Shown here: in pieces, positions 50,956 through 51,761 of the stretch
Position numbering within the stretch: position 1 is the stretch's first letter
Layout: each line of letters begins with the position of its first letter
Notes under the pieces: model-generated
Told to the model about the DNA's origin: nothing
Database searches by the model: none
Seen by the model: only the letters and a program-made list of their open reading frames with translations
NCBI GenBank assembly: GCA_964621555.1
Contig: CAZUOO010000002.1
Location: 1-51,761, forward strand
From: UBA2022 sp964621555
Lineage (GTDB): Bacteria; Patescibacteriota; Dojkabacteria; SC72
Reading direction: 5' to 3'
DNA length: 51,761 bases
Translations under genes and position numbers: made by a program

Positions 50956-51761
50956 TTAGCTGACTACCCTCTTTTCAAATTTCTCACGGCTTTTTCTCAA
51001 TCTGCCTTCTGGAGTGATATTATCCGCTAATTTACCGAACATTTTATTAACTCCTGTTTCAAAAGGATCAATAAATACATATGCTAATGCTACAAGGATT
51101 AGGAATACACCCACAGCAAGTCTAGATTGAACAGTGTCGAATATTGCAGTATCAGGGATATCACATGATGCAATGATTGTTTCATCCACAACTATATTTT
51201 CATCAGAACCCACAGGTGTAATCTCCGCTTTATTGTAGTATGTACCAAAGGCTGTCTTAGGTACTACGATTGTATATGTAAAGGTTTTGGTTTGTCCTGG
51301 GTTGAACTTAGCAGCATCTCCAGTTAGGTTCCATGTTATAACATTTCCCTCAACGGTGGCTCCCGGATTAATGGTTTGTAATTGTATGTAGCTACTTTGT
51401 ACCTTGGTATCCAATGTATCTACAATCTTACTAATCTCCTTTATTTCTTCCGCTGAGTTTGTGATTGTAATGGTGTAGTTGAGTTGTACCTTAACATCGT
51501 TAGGGTCACTGTCTACACACATTCTTGCTGCATTCTTATCTACTACCCATTCGTCTTGTACAACCGCAGTTGTAAACTCACGTGAGGCTTTACAACTTGC
51601 TCCTGTTACTCCCTTAGTATCTTTCCATTCCGCACTTATCACTTTATCTCCTTCTGTTGTAGCGGTGTATGTATAGCACCACTTAACAGGTTTCTTACCT
51701 GCATATTGTGTACAGATTGGATCTGCTGGATTGGTACATGCATCAGTTACAGTTGCCTTCC
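50956..51761 (-). CDS. C-terminal part of DUF11-like surface protein with IPDTA motif and membrane anchor
   Basis: The reading frame is open to the window edge, so the GTG at 51642 is not a real start; the gene begins outside. The visible 268 or so residues comprise beta-rich extracellular sequence of the DUF11 type (LNYTITITNSAEEIKEISK; NPGQTKTFTYTIVV), then IASCDIPDTAIF, a membrane span (about 32 residues after, LAVGVFLILVALAYVFI) and a basic tail of about 40 residues. IPDTA resembles the LPNTA signal of class D sortases; the long tail is unusual for a sortase substrate. Confidence 0.75.
   Translation of the reverse strand, partial: KATVTDACTNPADPICTQYAGKKPVKWCYTYTATTEGDKVISAEWKDTKGVTGASCKASREFTTAVVQDEWVVDKNAARMCVDSDPNDVKVQLNYTITITNSAEEIKEISKIVDTLDTKVQSSYIQLQTINPGATVEGNVITWNLTGDAAKFNPGQTKTFTYTIVVPKTAFGTYYNKAEITPVGSDENIVVDETIIASCDIPDTAIFDTVQSRLAVGVFLILVALAYVFIDPFETGVNKMFGKLADNITPEGRLRKSREKFEKRVVS

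Noticed and set aside
51640..51642. GTG start of the last protein
   Set aside because: The frame remains open with protein-like composition to the window edge, so the gene is truncated rather than starting here.
1..51761. UGA reassigned as glycine or tryptophan (code 25 or 4)
   Set aside because: All conserved genes read through with no in-frame TGA, so there is no sign of a sense UGA; the recR TGA works as a stop.
1..51761. CRISPR array, insertion sequence or prophage
   Set aside because: No array of spaced direct repeats, transposase or phage structural gene seen; the recombinase at the left edge is the only mobility-type gene and may be chromosomal Xer.

Overview
The window looks like a piece of a small, AT-rich, gene-dense genome from the Candidate Phyla Radiation (Patescibacteria). 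This is inferred from gene content, not from a database match. The signs are: AMP phosphorylase beside ribose-1,5-bisphosphate isomerase; an orphan VirB4/TraD-like ATPase; a sortase together with many secreted or membrane-anchored proteins; fully standard replication, repair and translation genes; and very short or overlapping gene junctions. The phylum (for example Katanobacteria/WWE3 or Dojkabacteria) cannot be fixed from sequence alone. The genetic code is standard: ORFs run uninterrupted with no in-frame TGA.

Layout. 1-775 holds the N-terminal part of a Xer-type tyrosine recombinase, followed by a 447-bp AT-rich gap with a large imperfect inverted repeat. 1223-4991 (minus) is a repair operon, yebC-ruvC-ruvA-ruvB plus a membrane protein. 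5191-9165 holds a small coiled-coil protein, the large ATPase and a LytR/CpsA/Psr-like protein. 9571-15107 (minus) runs from a CsoR-like repressor through sortase, an inactive-looking MBL protein, dnaB, tRNA-Leu, a zinc-ribbon membrane protein and an Lgt-like protein to a pseudouridine synthase. 15161-17473 (plus) is rpmE-prfA-prmC. 17470-24868 (minus) carries ychF, rpsF-ssb-rpsR, an unrecognised two-gene cassette, ctpA and htrA. 24914-26761 (plus) is a secreted transglutaminase-like protein. 26736-32663 (minus) has the nucleotide-salvage pair, a beta-CASP nuclease, a CCA-adding enzyme and a small hydrolase. 32718-35928 has a membrane protein, a DHH phosphoesterase, tRNA-Ser and an ABC ATPase. 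35987-40439 (plus) is a four-gene cell-surface cassette. 40417-47985 (minus) is mfd, dnaX-ybaB-recR, cysS and rnhC. 48055-51761 has a YdjM-like membrane protein, pth, ybeY, yqeY, rpsU and the C-terminal end of a DUF11-like surface protein.

How the genes work together. Branch migration and resolution (RuvABC), RecR, Mfd, SSB, DnaB, DnaX and RNase HIII form the DNA maintenance set. RF1, PrmC, ribosomal proteins L31, S18, S6 and S21, YchF, Pth, YbeY, CysRS and two tRNAs form the translation set. Sortase, the IPDTA-containing surface protein, two tandem DUF916-like anchored proteins and two secreted proteins suggest an elaborate cell surface. AMP phosphorylase and R15P isomerase form the first two steps of the AMP salvage route; no RuBisCO is in view.

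Three genome-wide signals stand out. (1) Several first genes have a TANNNT -10 box ending about 6 nt before the ATG and no Shine-Dalgarno sequence, so leaderless mRNAs are likely. (2) TGA is almost unused as a stop: 1 of 51 by my count, against 29 TAA and 21 TAG. (3) Convergent genes abut or overlap, leaving no room for terminators. The best leads for something undescribed are the metal-ligand-less CsoR repressor with its operator inside a promoter, the four-gene surface cassette, the ASKHA-like/barrel-sandwich gene pair, and ybeY with no canonical start codon.
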